Shown: positions 1-28,100 of the stretch, in pieces
How positions within the stretch are numbered: the first letter of the stretch is position 1
Layout: every line of letters starts with the position of its first letter
DNA from: Sitta carolinensis
Lineage: Eukaryota; Chordata; Aves; Passeriformes; Sittidae
Assembly: GCA_032173965.1 (NCBI GenBank)
Contig: CM063310.1
Span: 1,427,735 to 1,491,734, forward strand
Length of the DNA stretch: 64,000 bases
Direction: 5' to 3'
The notes under the pieces: model-generated
The model's database searches: none
What the model was told of the DNA's origin: nothing
The model's input: only the letters and a program-made list of their open reading frames with translations
Translations under genes and position numbers: made by a program

Positions 1-14578
<14,578 letters not shown>

Positions 14579-15394
14579 GGCGACAGAGCCGGGGCAGCTC
14601 GCCGGACACTCAGGGGGGGCTTTGGGGATCGCTGGGTGTCAGGGCCTGGGGGTCCTGGGGGGCTCCGAGCTCGGTTTTTTGGGGGGGTTCCGGGGGGCTC
14701 CGGGCCGGCGGCGGCGGCGCCCCGGAGCTTTGAGTGCACGGGTGATTAATATTCATGAGGGGGCGGGGGTTGTGTGGATCCACGCCCCTACACGGGGTAC
14801 ATGAGGCTTTCCTCATTTATTATTCATAAAAGGGCGGGGCTCAAGGAGTGCCACGCCCTCCTGTTGCTATTGTGCTTTAATTATTCATGAGGGGCGGAGC
14901 TTGAGCGCAGCAGAGACCACGCCTCCCTCAGCCCCCTCCCCAAAACCCGGGGTCCCGAATGTCCCTGGGGGGGGGGGGTTGGGGTCTCTGTGTGACCTCC
15001 CCCGGAATGGGGGGGGGGCGGTTCTGGGGGTCTCCAGGGAGGGGGGGGGGCGGTACTGGGGGTCTCCCGGGAGGGGGGTGGGCGGTCCTGGGGGTCTCCC
15101 GGAATGGGGGGGGAGCGGGGGGGTGTGTTTGGGGGGGGGCTCCGTGTGCGCTGCCCCCTCCCCCTCCCCCCCCCCCCCGGTAACCGGATCGCCCCCGAAG
15201 GTCGCGACATTCTCGGCGACATTCTCGGCGACCTCGGCGGGTGAGTGACGGCCGCAGGGGTTGGGGGGCGGGGGGGCGCGACCCCCGCGACAGCGGCTCC
15301 GGTTTCAGGGCGGGGGGAGCGAAACCCGAGCCCGGTGAGGGGGGGGGGGGCGGGGAACACACGGGACACGAAATGAGGGGGGGGCCCAACGGGG
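14579..15394 (-). promoter_or_regulatory. PYGM upstream region with three tandem TATTCAT elements
   Basis: This is the intergenic space between the SF1 poly(A) region and the PYGM start. Three copies of TTATTCATGAGGGGCGG or close variants lie at about 14744-14765, 14815-14842 and 14877-14900, spaced 60-70 bases apart. In sense they read CCGCCC...ATGAATAAT, a GC box next to an AT-rich TATA-like stretch, 160-320 bases before the ATG. I infer a promoter role but cannot place the transcription start. The rest (14950-15390) is G-run sequence with no gene. Confidence 0.45.
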
Positions 15395-16127
15395 GTCCCG
15401 CTCCTTTATTCATACACAAAAAAAGCGCGGGGGGAGGGGCGGGGGGGCTCTACAAGGGGGGATTTGGGGCGGGGGGGGGGGGCCAGAACGAAGAGGGGGA
15501 ACACAGGAGAAGGGGACCCCAGAATTTGGGGAGGGGGGCTCAGGTTTATGTCGCTGCACCCCCCCCCCCGACTTTGCAGACCCCCACCCCCTCCATCACT
15601 GCCCCCCCCCTTCGCCCCCCTCCTCAATTCAGGGCCGCCCCCGATTGGGGGATTTTGGGGGGGGGGGGTAAACCAGTTCACAAGGTGGTCCGGGGGGGGT
15701 TGGGGGGGGGGGGGAAACACCCCAAAATGGATCAGTCCATGGCGGGGGGGGCACCCCTCTGTGGAACGGCCCATGAGGAAGACGGGGGGGACTCCCTGTG
15801 ATGGATCAGCCTGGGGGGGCTCCCGGTGGTCTTTGGGGAGGGGGAGCTCCTGATGCTGGATCAGTCCTTGAGGGGGGGTCCCCTGCTGTTTTTCTTTGAG
15901 GGGGGGTCCCCACAATAAGAGAAGGGGGGGATCCCCCTGCTGCTTTTCTTTGAGGGGGGGGTCCCCACAATAAGAGAAGGGGGGGATCCCCCTGCTGTTT
16001 TAATTTGAGGGGGGGTCCCCACACCGAATCACTCCTAGAGTGGGGAGGGGGAGCGGGGGATCCCCCGATGTTTTTTTTTTGTTGTTGTTGTTTTTTTTTT
16101 TTTTTGAGGGGGGGTCCCCGCGGCGGC
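15395..16127 (-). other. SF1: SF1 3' untranslated region with poly(A) signal
   Basis: It follows the TGA at 16130-16128. AATAAA in sense lies at 15420-15415, so the transcript should end near 15395-15405. Three tandem units of about 66 bases between 15880 and 16030 each contain plus-strand TTTTCTTTGAGGGGGGGTCC and CACAATAAGAGAAGGGGG. A T-rich run near 16070-16105 reads in sense as an A-rich stretch with CAA interruptions. Confidence 0.8.
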
Positions 16128-19100
16128 TCAGTTCTGGGGGGGCGGCGGGGGGGGCGCGGGGGGCATGCCGAAGGGGGGCAGGGCGGGCACCCCATGCCCA
16201 TCATGGTGACGAAATTAGAAGGGTCCATGGGGGGGGGCGGGGGGGGGGGGGGGGGCGCGTACATCAGGCCCCCGGAGCCAGGGGGCGGCGGGGGGGCGGG
16301 GGGGCCCCGGGGGGCAGCGGGGGCTGTACCCCGGGGGGCAAAGGCACCATGGAGGGGCTGCCGGGGAGCGGGGGGGCCCCCGAAGAAGCCGCCCCCCCCC
16401 CCGCCGCACCCCCCCCGCCTGCTGCTGCCAGGGAGGGAGGGAGGCGCTGCCAGCGCTCGTGGTGGTCGTCGTATCTGCGGGAAGGAAAGGGTTAACTGGG
16501 GTTAATTAGAGAGGGGGGGATTGAGGGGCAAGGGAGTGGGAGGGGTGAGGAAAGGTGCGGGGGAATTAGGGGTTAATGGAGGGGGGGGGCGGTAATTGGG
16601 GGTAGGGGGAGGTGAAGGGGGACAGGGACCCCCCAGAGGAACAGGGACCAGGGACCCCCCCAAAGGGTCAGGGGGAGGTGAAGGGGGACAGGGACCCCCC
16701 CAGAGGGACAGGGACCCCCCAAAAGGGTCAGGGGGAGGTGAAGGGGGACAGGGACCCCCCCAGAGGGACAGGGACCCCCCCCGGGCAGGGGAATTGAAGT
16801 GGGACAGGGACCCCACCCTGGGCAAGAGGAAGTGAAGGAGGACAGGGACCCCCCCCCCGGGGAACAGGGACCCCCACCCTGGGCAGGGGAACTGAAGTGG
16901 GACAGGGACCCCCCCAAAGGGTCAGGGGGAGGTGAAGGGGAACAGGGACCCCCCCAGAGGGTCAGGGACCCCCACCCTGGGCAGGGGAATTGAAGTGGGA
17001 CCCCCCCCCTTTTTGTGCAGGGAATCCCCAAAACGCACGAGACCCCCCCAGCCAATGACCCCCCCCCTTCCTCCCACAGGGGAAATGCCCCAAACCCATG
17101 AAATAACCCCACCACCCCCCCAAGGAACGCCCCAGGGACTCACTTTGCTTGCTGCCAGGGCAAGGGGGGGTGCTGCCCGCTGCTGGGGGGCGGCGGCGGG
17201 CAGCTACCAGGGGGGAGGCTCGGGGGGGGCCGATGGGGGGGGTGCACGGGGGGTGGGGGCGGGCGGGGTGGGAGGGCATGGGGGCTGCGGGGTCAGGGGC
17301 ATATACATACTGGGGGGGGACGAATTGGGGGTGGTCAGGGGGGGTTGTGTGGGGGTAGGGAGGCCGGTGGCTTGAGATTATCGTTATTGGGGAGGGGGGA
17401 ATTGGGGGTTGGGGTTTTGGGGGGTCGGGGGGTCAGGACAGGTCAAGTGACAGAGATATGTATGGGGAGGGGGGAATTGGGGGGTCAGAGGGGGTTTTGG
17501 GGGCGTTTGGGGGTCAGGAGGGGTTGGGGACTCAGTGACTGAGGTATCATAATGGGGAGGGAGGAATTTGGGGGGTTCAGGGGGGTCTGGGGGGGTCAAA
17601 ACAGTCAGTGATATTGGGATTGTATTGGGGAGGGAGGAATTAGGGAGTCAGAGGGGGTTTTGGGGGGTCAGGAGGGGTTTTGGGGGGGGGTTGGGGGGTC
17701 TGGGGGGGTCAGCACAGTCAGTGATACTGGGATTGTATGGGGAGGGGGTTTTGGGGGGGTCGGGGGGGTTTAGGGGGTCGGGACAGGCAGGGATAGGGAT
17801 ATTATATTGGGGAGGGGGAATTGGGGGGGTCAAAAGGGTTTGGGGGTCCCAAGGCAGGCAGTGACAGCGCTGTTCTACTGGGGGGGGGCAGGGAATTGGG
17901 GGGGCAGGGGGCTCAGGGAGGTGTGGGGAGGGGTTTTAGGGCTGGGGTTTTTTTTTTGGGGGGGGGTCTCACCTTTTCCCTGGTGCAGGCGATAGACCCC
18001 AGAGCCCACCGGCGCATTTCCCAGGTACTGATCTTGAGGGAATGAGAGACCGTGGCCTTAAGGATGGGGGGGACACCCCCCCCACCCCAAAAACACAGCC
18101 CCCCAAAATCCCCTGCCCTCCCCGGCTTCACATCCAAACTCTGCCTGGGAAAGGAAGGGTTAAACTGCCCCCCCTTTTAACCCCAAAACCCCCCAGCACC
18201 GCATCCCCCCACCCCAAATTCCCACTCCTCATCCCTAAAATCCTCCTCCCCCATCCCAAAACCTTCCCAGGGCGATGGTGAAGATGAACAAACGTGGCCA
18301 AAACCCCCCTTGTCACCCCAAAATCCCCCTCCCCAATTTGTGACCAGATCTCCACATTTAGGGGGAAGGCAGGAATCCCCAATCCCCCCTTTTCACCCCA
18401 AAATCCCCCTCCCCAATTTCTCACCAAACCTCCCCATTTAGAAGGAGAGCAGGAATCCCCAAATCCCCCTTTTCACTCAAAATCCCCCTCCCCAATTTCT
18501 CACCAAACCCCCCCACTCAGGGGCAGGCTGGCAGTGCCCACCCCCCGCTTTTCACCCCAAAATCCCCTCCCCAATTTCTCACCAAACCCCCCCACTCAGG
18601 GGCAGGCTGGCAGTGCCCCCCCCCCCTTTTCACCCCAAACCCCCCTGTCCCATCCCCCTTTCCCCCCCCCGAGCCCCTCCCCAGCCAGGATCGTCCGTAC
18701 CCATGTGGTGGGGGCCGGGGTGCCCCGGGGGGTGCGGCCCCCCCCCCATGGGGGGGTGGTGGGGCTGCATCCACGGGGGGGGCCCGTTGGGGGTGTGCTG
18801 CAGGGGGTGCCCCCCGTGCCCCCCCCCATGCCGGCCATGGGGTGGGGGAAGCTGTGGGGTCCCCCCGGCCCCCCCGGCCCCCCGTGCAGCCCGTGGTAGG
18901 GGCGGTTCTCCGAGGGCGCCGAGCTCATCCAGGGGGGGCGGCTCTGGGGGGGCACACAGGGGGTCAGGGGGGATTTGGGGGGGGTCACAGAGTTCAGGGT
19001 CTTGGTGGGGTTCTGAGGGGATGAAGCTCATCTGGGGGGGGGTGGCTCTGGGGGGGCAGAAAAGGGGTTGGGGGGGCTCAGGGGGGTTTTGTGGGGGTCA

Positions 19101-22100
19101 GGGGGGTTTCGGGGGGGTTGTGGGGGGGTGGGGGTTGTCAGAGGGCTTGGGGGGATCAGGGGAGGTTTGTGGGGGATCACAGGGATTTGGGGGAGTTCAG
19201 GGAGTCAGGGATTTGGGGGGGTCAGGGGGATCACAGGGATTTGGGGGGGTCACAGGGGTTTGGGGGGGATCATAGGGATTTGGGGGGGTTTATTACAGGG
19301 GTTTGGGGGGTCACAGGGATTTGGGGGGGTTATTACAGGGTTTTGGGGGAGTCACTGCTGCCCACACCTGTCTGGCTGCAGGGTAAGGGGCTGGTTTTTG
19401 GTGTGGGGATTCTGGGGGCTCCCAGAAGTTCTTTTTGGGGGATCACTCACTGGGGCGGGGGGTTCCCCACACCTGACCAGGTGTTGATTTTGGGGAGGGG
19501 TTCAGGGGTCGGTGTGTGGATCCTGCGGGCTCACAGGGATCTTTTGGGGAGGGGTCACTCACCGGGGCGGGGCTGCTGGACAAGGGGCTGGGTTTGGGGT
19601 GGGTTTGTGGGGTCAGGGGTAGCTGTGGGGGGGTCAGGGGTAGCTGTGGACCCCGGGGGCTCCCGGGGGTCCCTCGGGGGGGGTCACTCACCGGGGGGGG
19701 CTGCCCCCCAGCCTGGCTGGCGGCGCGGTGGCTGCTGGACAAGGGGCTGTTGTTGTGGGCGGCGTTGGAGCTCACGGACACGGGGGCCTCGCCCAGCTCG
19801 GCCATCAGGGACAGGTACTCCTTGTCCATCCGGGCCTTGTCCTGTGCTGACTGGGGGTCCCCGGGCCTGCACACACCGTGGGCATGGTGAGGCTGGGGGG
19901 CTGCACCCCCAAAATCCCCCCCACCCCAATTCCGGGAACGGGGGTGGTCCCGGGTGCACCCTCGGAAAAACCCGGGGGATTTCAGAGGGTTTAGGGTGTT
20001 TGGGGGGTTGGGGGAAACCTCAGGGAGGTTGGAAGGAGCCCAGGGGGGGTTTGAGGATTTGGTGGAATCCCAGGGATGTTTAGGGGAGGATTTTGAGGGG
20101 GCTGCAGAGATCTCAGGGCTGATTTAGGGAATCTCCAGGCTTGGGAAGAGCTGCGGTCTCAGGGATTTAAAGAGCACCTTAATTCAGCGGGGGATCTCAG
20201 GCAGAGATCTCGAGAGGATCAGCAGGATCTCAGGAGGATCTGGTGGGGTTTCTGGGGGACGTTTAGGGAACCCCACGAGGAGCTGGGGTTTCTTTCTGGG
20301 GCTCACCTGGCAAACTTGCAGTCGGAGGCGATGTGGCCGGCGCCGCCGCACTTGGTGCACACCGTGGTGTTGGTGATGCTGCGAGTCTCGGTGCTCTGCC
20401 ACGGCCTCAGGATCCTGGGGAGGCCACCAGCGTTAATCAGGGACTCAGAAGGGTTAATTGAAAAATTAACGAAGGGCGTGGGGCCGCTCTGACCGGTTGT
20501 CATCCTCCCGCAGGGTCCCGTTGAGCCGCGCCAGCTCCCGCAGCTGCATCTTGCGCAGATCGTTCTGGTCCTCGGGGGTCTCGATGCCCTGCTTCAGGAT
20601 GTTCCTGATCTGGGGGGCACAGGGGGTGTGAGACAGGGCCGTTACACCTCCAAACCCCTCCTCAAATCCCCCTGGGGACGCCTCCCAACCTGCTCCACGG
20701 CTTTCTTGACGTTCTCCATGGTGTTGGCAGTGACCAGGGCGTGCAGGGGCTCGTCCTCGCCCGGCAGCATCTGCCCGTCCTTGCGGCCCACCTTGCCCTC
20801 CTTCACCGAGCCCTTGCCCCTGATCATGATCTTGGCGTTGCACTCCTTCTCGATGTTCTTCAGCGTGTTCCCCCTGCAAGGAGCACTCAGAGCTCACACA
20901 CACGGCCCACCCCTGCCCCCCTGCCCCGGGGGTCCCTCCCCGGGTTCTGTGGGGAGTTTTGGTGGGACCCCCCAGTTCTGTCGGGGTACCCGCACTGGTG
21001 GAGTGGGGAGCTGGCTCAGCAGGAGCTCAGGCTCGTTATGGACACGGGGGTGTCATTAAAGGGCCCTGTATTAATTAGGGGGGCACCCCAGGCGGTGGGA
21101 GGGTGAGGGGGTCGCCCACACCGGGCTCCTGCAGGGGCTGGGCACCCAGCAGCGCTTTCAGGAGCTCCCCACATTGCTGAGGGGATCCCAGGATCTCGGG
21201 GTGCCCACCTGGGCCCGATGAGGAGCCCACGAAGTTGATCTCGGGGTACTCATCCTGCGGGATCATCACCTTGTCGCTCACCCGTGTTGCCGGCGGCCTG
21301 GGGAGGGGGGACAGAGAATCCGGGGGGCTCAATCCCTGGGGGGAGCCCCAAAACTGGCAGACCCGGCCCCAAATCGGGCTGGGGGGGTTCCCTCCTCACT
21401 TGTAGTCAGCTGGGGGCTTGAAGTCGGGGTTCAGGGCCACCATCTCGGTGATGAGGTTGTGCCTCTCCTCCTCCAGCTTCTTGCGCGTGCGGAACTCCCG
21501 CGTGTTCAGGCGCTTCCCCTCGCTGTTGTAGATGGGCTCCGGGGAGGGGGACCTGCTCCGGGGGGCGGGGGGGTCACTGGCAAGCCCCAGACCCCTCAAG
21601 GGGAGGGGGGCTGTGCCCCCAGAACCCCCCTCCCCAACCCTCCCAGCCCCCCCCCCGGGTGCGGGGGCTCTTCCCTCCCCTCGCTGTTGGGGCGATGGGG
21701 AGGGGGATGCGCAGGGGTGGGGAGGGGTCGGGGGTTTGCACCCTCCAGACTCCCCCTCCCCAAACCACCACGACCCTCCCGCCATGGCCACCCTGTGCCA
21801 CTGCCCCCACCCACCCCCAGGAGGGGATAATTGGGGGGGGAGCATTAATTAGTGCCCAATTAAGGCCAGCAGAGCACAGCCCTCCCCTCCCCGCGCCCCC
21901 TCCGCCCGTTCTCGGCCGTCGCTGGGTCAGGGTTTGGCCCCTCTGTGCCCGGGTCTGCTGCTCCTCCCTGGCTCTGCCCCTTTCCTGCTCCTTTTCTCCC
22001 TGCTCGGTGCCCAGTTCTCCCAGGATTTTGCCCCGATTTCCCAGTTTCTAGGAGGAAAAGGTCCCTGTCTGGGGGGGCTGCGTGGCTGTGGCAGCCCCGG

Positions 22101-25100
22101 AGGGAAGAGTCAAGGTCGCTTGAGCTGAGCCGTGTCGGGGTGAGAAAATCAGATTATGATTAAAAATCAGAATTATCAGCGAGGAAGGAAAAAAAAAAAT
22201 AATAATATATATATATATATATATAAAAAAAAAAAAAAGAGTCAGAATCGCTTCGGGTTTGGTTAAATCGACCCCTTGGCTGCCCTCCCCCCTCCCAAAA
22301 TAGCGAATTTTGGCAGCGGCTGCAAGAAGGGAAGAGATTAAGGCGGATCCTCCAAAAACAGCCGGCGCGGGCGACAGTCGAACCTGCCCCCGGTTTGGGG
22401 GGAAAAAGCGACTTTTCGGGGTTGGCAGCAGCCGGGTCCTCGGTGGAACTGCGACGTCACTGTCCCCGCTCGTGATTAATCGTTAATTCATTAATGAATC
22501 CCCCCCACCAGCGCTAACGACGCCGCAGCGGGGGAGCGGCCTCGGCCCGGGGCGCTGCAGGAGCAAGGCTGGGTTAGCGCGGGGGCTGCGCCCCCCAAAC
22601 CTGGGAGACCCCCAAAACCTGGGGCTCTGGGGAGGGGGGGGGGTGACCCCCAAAACCTGAGGGGGGTGGAGGGTGACTCCCCCCTCCCCCCGGTCCTGGG
22701 ACTCGGGAGGGCCCCCCCGGCCACCACGGGGTGAGGGACCCCCGAAAGGGAGGGACCCCAAAAAGGGAGGGACCCCCAAAACAGAAGGACCCCCAAAAGG
22801 TGGGAGACCCCTGAAAAGTGAGAGACTCCCAAAAGCAAGGAGCCCCCAAAAGGGAGGGACCCCCGTGAGGTGAAGGACCCCTGAAAGGTGAGGGACCCCC
22901 AAAAATTTAGGGACCCCCAAAAATTTAGGGACTCCCAAAAGTGAGGGACCCCTGAAAGGTGAGAGACCCCCAAAAGGGAGGGAACCCCAAAAGGTGAGCG
23001 ACCCCCCCCCAGAGCTGGGGACACCCCCAAGGTTGGGGATCCCCCCCAGAGCAGGGGGTCCCTGAGGGGGGAGTCCTGCCCTGCCCAGAAAAAAGGGGGG
23101 GCCAAAACAGGGGGGGAGGGGGCTTTTGTGGGGGCAAGGGCAGCTCTGCCCCCCCGGAGCCAAACTGGGGAGAAAAGGGGGGAGAAAAAAGGGGGTGCAG
23201 GGGGGCTGGGGCCTCGTGAACCCCCCGAGCTCATTAAGCCACCACGGGGTCATTAATCCACAGCTAACGAGGCCCAGGCAGGGATCAGAGAGCAGCACCC
23301 CCAGGGTGAACCCCCAAATTGGGGGGGGTCCCCCCATCCAGAGCAGCACCCCCAAACTCAGAGCAAACACCCCGAAATGGGGGGGGTCCCAAATTCAGGG
23401 CAAACACCCCAAATTGGGGGGGTGGGGGGGGTGGGTGTCCCATTAAGAGCAGCACCCCGAAACTCAGGGTGAACACCCCAAATTGGGAGTCCCATCTAGA
23501 GCAGCACCCCCAAAGCTCAGGGTAAACACCCCAAAATGAAGGGGGGGTCCCAAACTCAAGGTAAACACCCCCAAACTGGGGAGGGGTCCTCCAGAGCAGC
23601 ACCCAAATTGGGGGGAGTCCCAATCCAGGTGAAGACCCCAAATTGGGGGGGACCCAGTCAGCACCACTGAACTCAGGGGGGTTCCCAGCAGAAGGGGGGG
23701 GAGACCACCCAAATTGGGGAGGGGTCCCTCCAGAGCAGCACCCCTGAACTCAGGGGGGGTTCCCCCAGAGCAGCACCCCCAATTTCAGGGGGGGGTCCCT
23801 CCAGAGCAGCACCCCCAAATTGGGGAGGGGTCCCTCCAGAGCAGCACCCCTGAACTCAGGGGGGGTTCCTCGAGAGCAGACCACCCCCAAATTTCATTAG
23901 GGGGGGGTCCCTCCAGAGCAGCACCCCCAATTTCAGGGGGGGTCCCACTCTCAGGGTGAACACCCCAAATTGGGGAGGGTCCCTCCAGAGCAGCACCCCC
24001 AAATTGGGGAGGGGTCCCTCCAGAGCATCACCCCCAATTTCAGGGGGGGTCCCACTCTCAGGGTGAACACCCCAAATTGGGGAGGGGTCCCTCCAGAGCA
24101 GCACCCCCAATTTCGGGGAGGGTTGTCCCTCCAGAGCAGCACCCCCAAATTGGGGAGGGGTCCCTCCAGAGCATCACCCCAATTTGGGGGAGGGTGGGGG
24201 GTCCCCCATCACCAATGGGAGGGCTGCATCACCCCCAATTTCCGGGGGTGCCCTGTCCCACTCTCAGGGTGAACACCCCAAATTGGGGAGGGGTCCCTCC
24301 AGAGCAGCACCCCCAATTTCGGGGGGGGGTTGTCCCTCCAGAGCAGCACCCCCAAATTGGGGAGGGGTCCCTCCAGAGCATCACCCCCAATTTCAGGGGG
24401 GTCCCACTCTCAGGGTGAACACCCCAAACCGGGGCAGCAGCACCCCCACTCTCAGGTGGATGTGTAATCAGGGGGGTCCCAACCTGTCCTGGGGGGGGGA
24501 CACGGGATCAGGGGTGGGGGGTCGCACCCCCAGGGGGTGCCCAGGTGTGGGGGGGCCCGGGGGGGCCCGGGGGGGCAGGGGGGGGAGGTCCCGACCTGTC
24601 CTCGGGGTTAGGGGGGATGCCCAGGTCTCCCGTGCGCAGTTTGCGGGTCAGGTCTTCGATCTGCAGTTGCACTGGAAGGAACCCGGTCCCGGAGAGGTGA
24701 GAGAGACACAGTTACAAAACACCCACACTTCACCACCCCAAAAAAACAAAACAAAAAAAAAAAAAACATTCCTCCCCCAAAATCCTTCTAGACCAGCTTG
24801 GCTGGGTTAAATTTTTTGTGGTTTTTTTTTTTGGTTTTTTTTTTTTTTTGGCTACCTACACCGGCTCCATGGCACCAAAACCAGGCATTACTGCCCTAAA
24901 ACCAAATGGTTACGGTGAGAAAAAGCAGGTGCTGTTACCTAAAATTGACATTATTAGCAGAAAAATACACCTTCTTAATCACAGCAGGTTATTAGCCCCC
25001 CCAAAAAAACACTTGTTAACCCCAAAAAACATGTTATTACCAAAAAAAGCAGGTTATCACAAAAGAATAAAAATGACATTGTTATCAAAAAAGTCACAAA

Positions 25101-28100
25101 AAAAAAGCACATTATTACCAAACCTCCTGGCATTCTTATGGAAAATCTAGAGATTGTTATCATAAAACCACACATTATTACCTAAAATAGAAGATTATCA
25201 GTCAAAAAAAGAGACATTATTTCCTAAAATACCACATTGTTACCTAAAATGCGAGATTATTACTACAGAAGGTAAACGTTATTACCCAAAACAACCACAG
25301 TTTTATCTAAAACAACCACAGTTTTACCTAAAATGAGACATTATTCCTAAAAAAATAGACATTGCCTAAAATAACCAGGTTATTACTCAAAACACATGAC
25401 TATTACTAAAAAAAAGCAACTGTTATTACCGAGAACAGGAGATGTAATTAAACACAGTCATTATTACCTAAAGCACCTGATTGTTTCTAAAAGTAAAGGT
25501 TATCAGGAGAACGTTGTTACCTTAAAACACACAGTAACACCTAAAAATACATGATTACCAAAGAAATTCGGGTGGTTAACCAAGAGATTGTGGCATTAAA
25601 TGGGTGCATTTTCACCTAAACCTGCAAATTATCGTTAAAAAATTGCAATTTTGGGATTAATTGACTTCCCCCGAGTCCCTGGGGGTTCTGACCCCAAATT
25701 CCCCAGATTTAATCCAAATTTTGGGGCTGTTCCTGATGTGAGCACGGGGGTTCTAATCCCAAATCCTGGAGGTTTAGCCCCAGAATCCCAGAGGGGTCCT
25801 GACCCCAAATCCTGAGGGGATTTTAACCCTAAAACCTGATGGTCCTGAAATCCTGAGGGGATTTTAACCCCAAATCCCCAATGAATTTTAACCCCAAACC
25901 TGCCAATTCTGACCCCAAATCCTGAGGGGATTTTAACCCTAAAACCTGCCAATTCTGACCCCAAATCCCAGGGGGGTTCTGACCCCAAATCCAGAGGGAA
26001 TTTAAACTCAAAACCTGCCGGATCTGATCCCAAAACCTGGGGGGGTTCTGCCCCCAAATCCCAGGGGGACTTTAACCCAAAACCTGCGGGTTCTGCCCCC
26101 AAATCCTGAGTGAATTTTAACCCTAAAACCTGCGGGTTCTGCCCCAAATCCTGAGTGAATTTTAACCCAAATCCTGCCGGTTCTGCCCCCAAATCCTGAA
26201 TGAATTTTAATCCCAATCCTGCGGGTTCTGCCCCCAAATCCTGAGTGAATTTTAACCCTAAAACCTGCCAATTCTGACCCCAAATCCTGAGTGAATTTTA
26301 ACCCCAAACCTGCCGGTTCTACCCCCAAATCCTGAGGGGACTTTAACCCAAAACCTGCGGGTCCTGCCCCCAAATCCTGAATGAATTTTAACCCCCAAAC
26401 CTACCGATTCTACCCCAAATCCTGAGTGAATTTTAACCCCAAACCTGCGGGTTCTGCCCCAAATCCTGAGTGAATTTTAACCCAAATCCTGCCGGTTCTG
26501 CCCCCAAATCCTGAGTGAATTTTAATCCCAATCCTGCCGGTTCTGCCCTCAAATCCTGAGTGAATTTTAATCCCAATCCTGCGGGTTCTGCCCCCGAATC
26601 CTGAGGGGATTTTAACCCCAAACCTGCCGGTTCTGACCCCAAGTCCTGAGGGGATTTTAACCCCAATCCTGCGGGTTCTGACCCCAGATCCTGAGTGAAT
26701 TTTAACCCAAATCCTGCCAGTTCTGACCCCAAATCCTGAGTGAATTTTAACCCCAAACCTGCCAATTCTGACCCCAAACCCTGAGTGAATTTTAATCCCA
26801 AACCTGCCGGTTCTGACCCCAGATCCTGAGTGAATTTTAACCCCAATCCTGCGGGTTCTGCCCCCAAATCCTGAGTGAATTTTAACCCCAATCCTGCCAG
26901 TTCTGACCCCAAATCCTGAGGGGATTTTAACCCCAAACCTGCCGGTTCTGCCCCCGAATCCTGAGTGAATTTTAACCCCAAACCTGCCGGTTCTGCCCCA
27001 TCCGTTACCGGCCGTGCTGCTGCTCGCCCCCCCGCACGGTGCCCCCCGCACGCCCCCCAGGCGGTACCGATGTAGGCGCGCTCCTGCTCGCGCGTCAGCC
27101 CGGGCGGGATCACCGTGGGCATCCCCGGGATCACGGTCTTCTGCTCCAGCGAGTCCTGGTTCCAGCGGCTGCGCTTCCGCTTCCGCGGGAAATCTGCGGG
27201 GAAGAGCGCCGCGATGGGGGCACAGCCGGCGGCACCGAGCCCCCCGAGGGGCAGCAGAGGGGGTTTGGGGGGTCCCGAGGTGGCTTTGGGGGGGGGTCTT
27301 GAGGTGGTTCTGGAGGTCCTGAAGTGGTTTTAAGGGGTCCTGAGGTTGCTTTGAGGGGACCCGAGGTGGGTCTGGAGATCCTGAAGTGGCTTTGGGTGGT
27401 CCCGAAGGGGGACCCGAGGTGACTTTGGGGAGTCTTGAGGTGGTTCTGGAGGTTCCGAAGTGGCTTTGGGGGGGTCCCGAGGTTGCTTTGAGGGGGTCTT
27501 AAGGTGGTTTGGGGGGACCCGAGGTGACTTTGAGGGGTCTTGACGTGGTTCTGGAGGTCCTGAAGTGGCTTTGGGGGATCCTGAGGTGGTTTGGGGGGTC
27601 CCGAAGAACCTTTGGGGGAACCCGAGGGGGACTCGAATTGACTTTATGAGGGTCTTGAGGTGGTTCTGGAGATCCTGAAATGGCTTTGGGGGGTCCCGAG
27701 GGGGACCCGAGATGACTGAGGGGTCTTGAGGTGGTTTTGAGGGGTCCCGAGGTGGTTCTGGGGGGTCCCCAAGGGAGCCCCCTCCCCACGGTGGGGACAC
27801 GGCGGGGTCGCTGTCCCTGCCGGGGGGATTTGGGGGAGGATGAGGGGACGCTCCGTCCCCCTGGGGGGGTCGCGGGTCCCGTCCCAAGGGCTCCCCCCGC
27901 CTCCACCGCGGCCTCGCGTGTCCCGACACGTGTCCCGACCGGCGGGGGGGGGACGAGGGGGGGCGGAAACGGCGGGACCCGGGGGGATCCGAGCCCAGGG
28001 ACCCCCAAATCGGGGGGCAGACAACGCGGGGACCCCCAAATCACGAGGGTTACAGCCCCCGGGACCCCCAGATCAGGAGGCTTACAGCCCCGGAGACCCC

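Noticed and set aside
22187..22240. Transposon or retroelement tail at the poly-A/(TA)n tract
   Set aside because: There are no flanking target-site duplications or recognisable CR1 or LTR sequence. It is read as a simple microsatellite.
25635..27051. Minus-strand 15-residue repeat protein (AEPAGLGLKFTQDLG)
   Set aside because: It is a 45-base intronic minisatellite whose period is divisible by three. There is no conserved domain and no start context.
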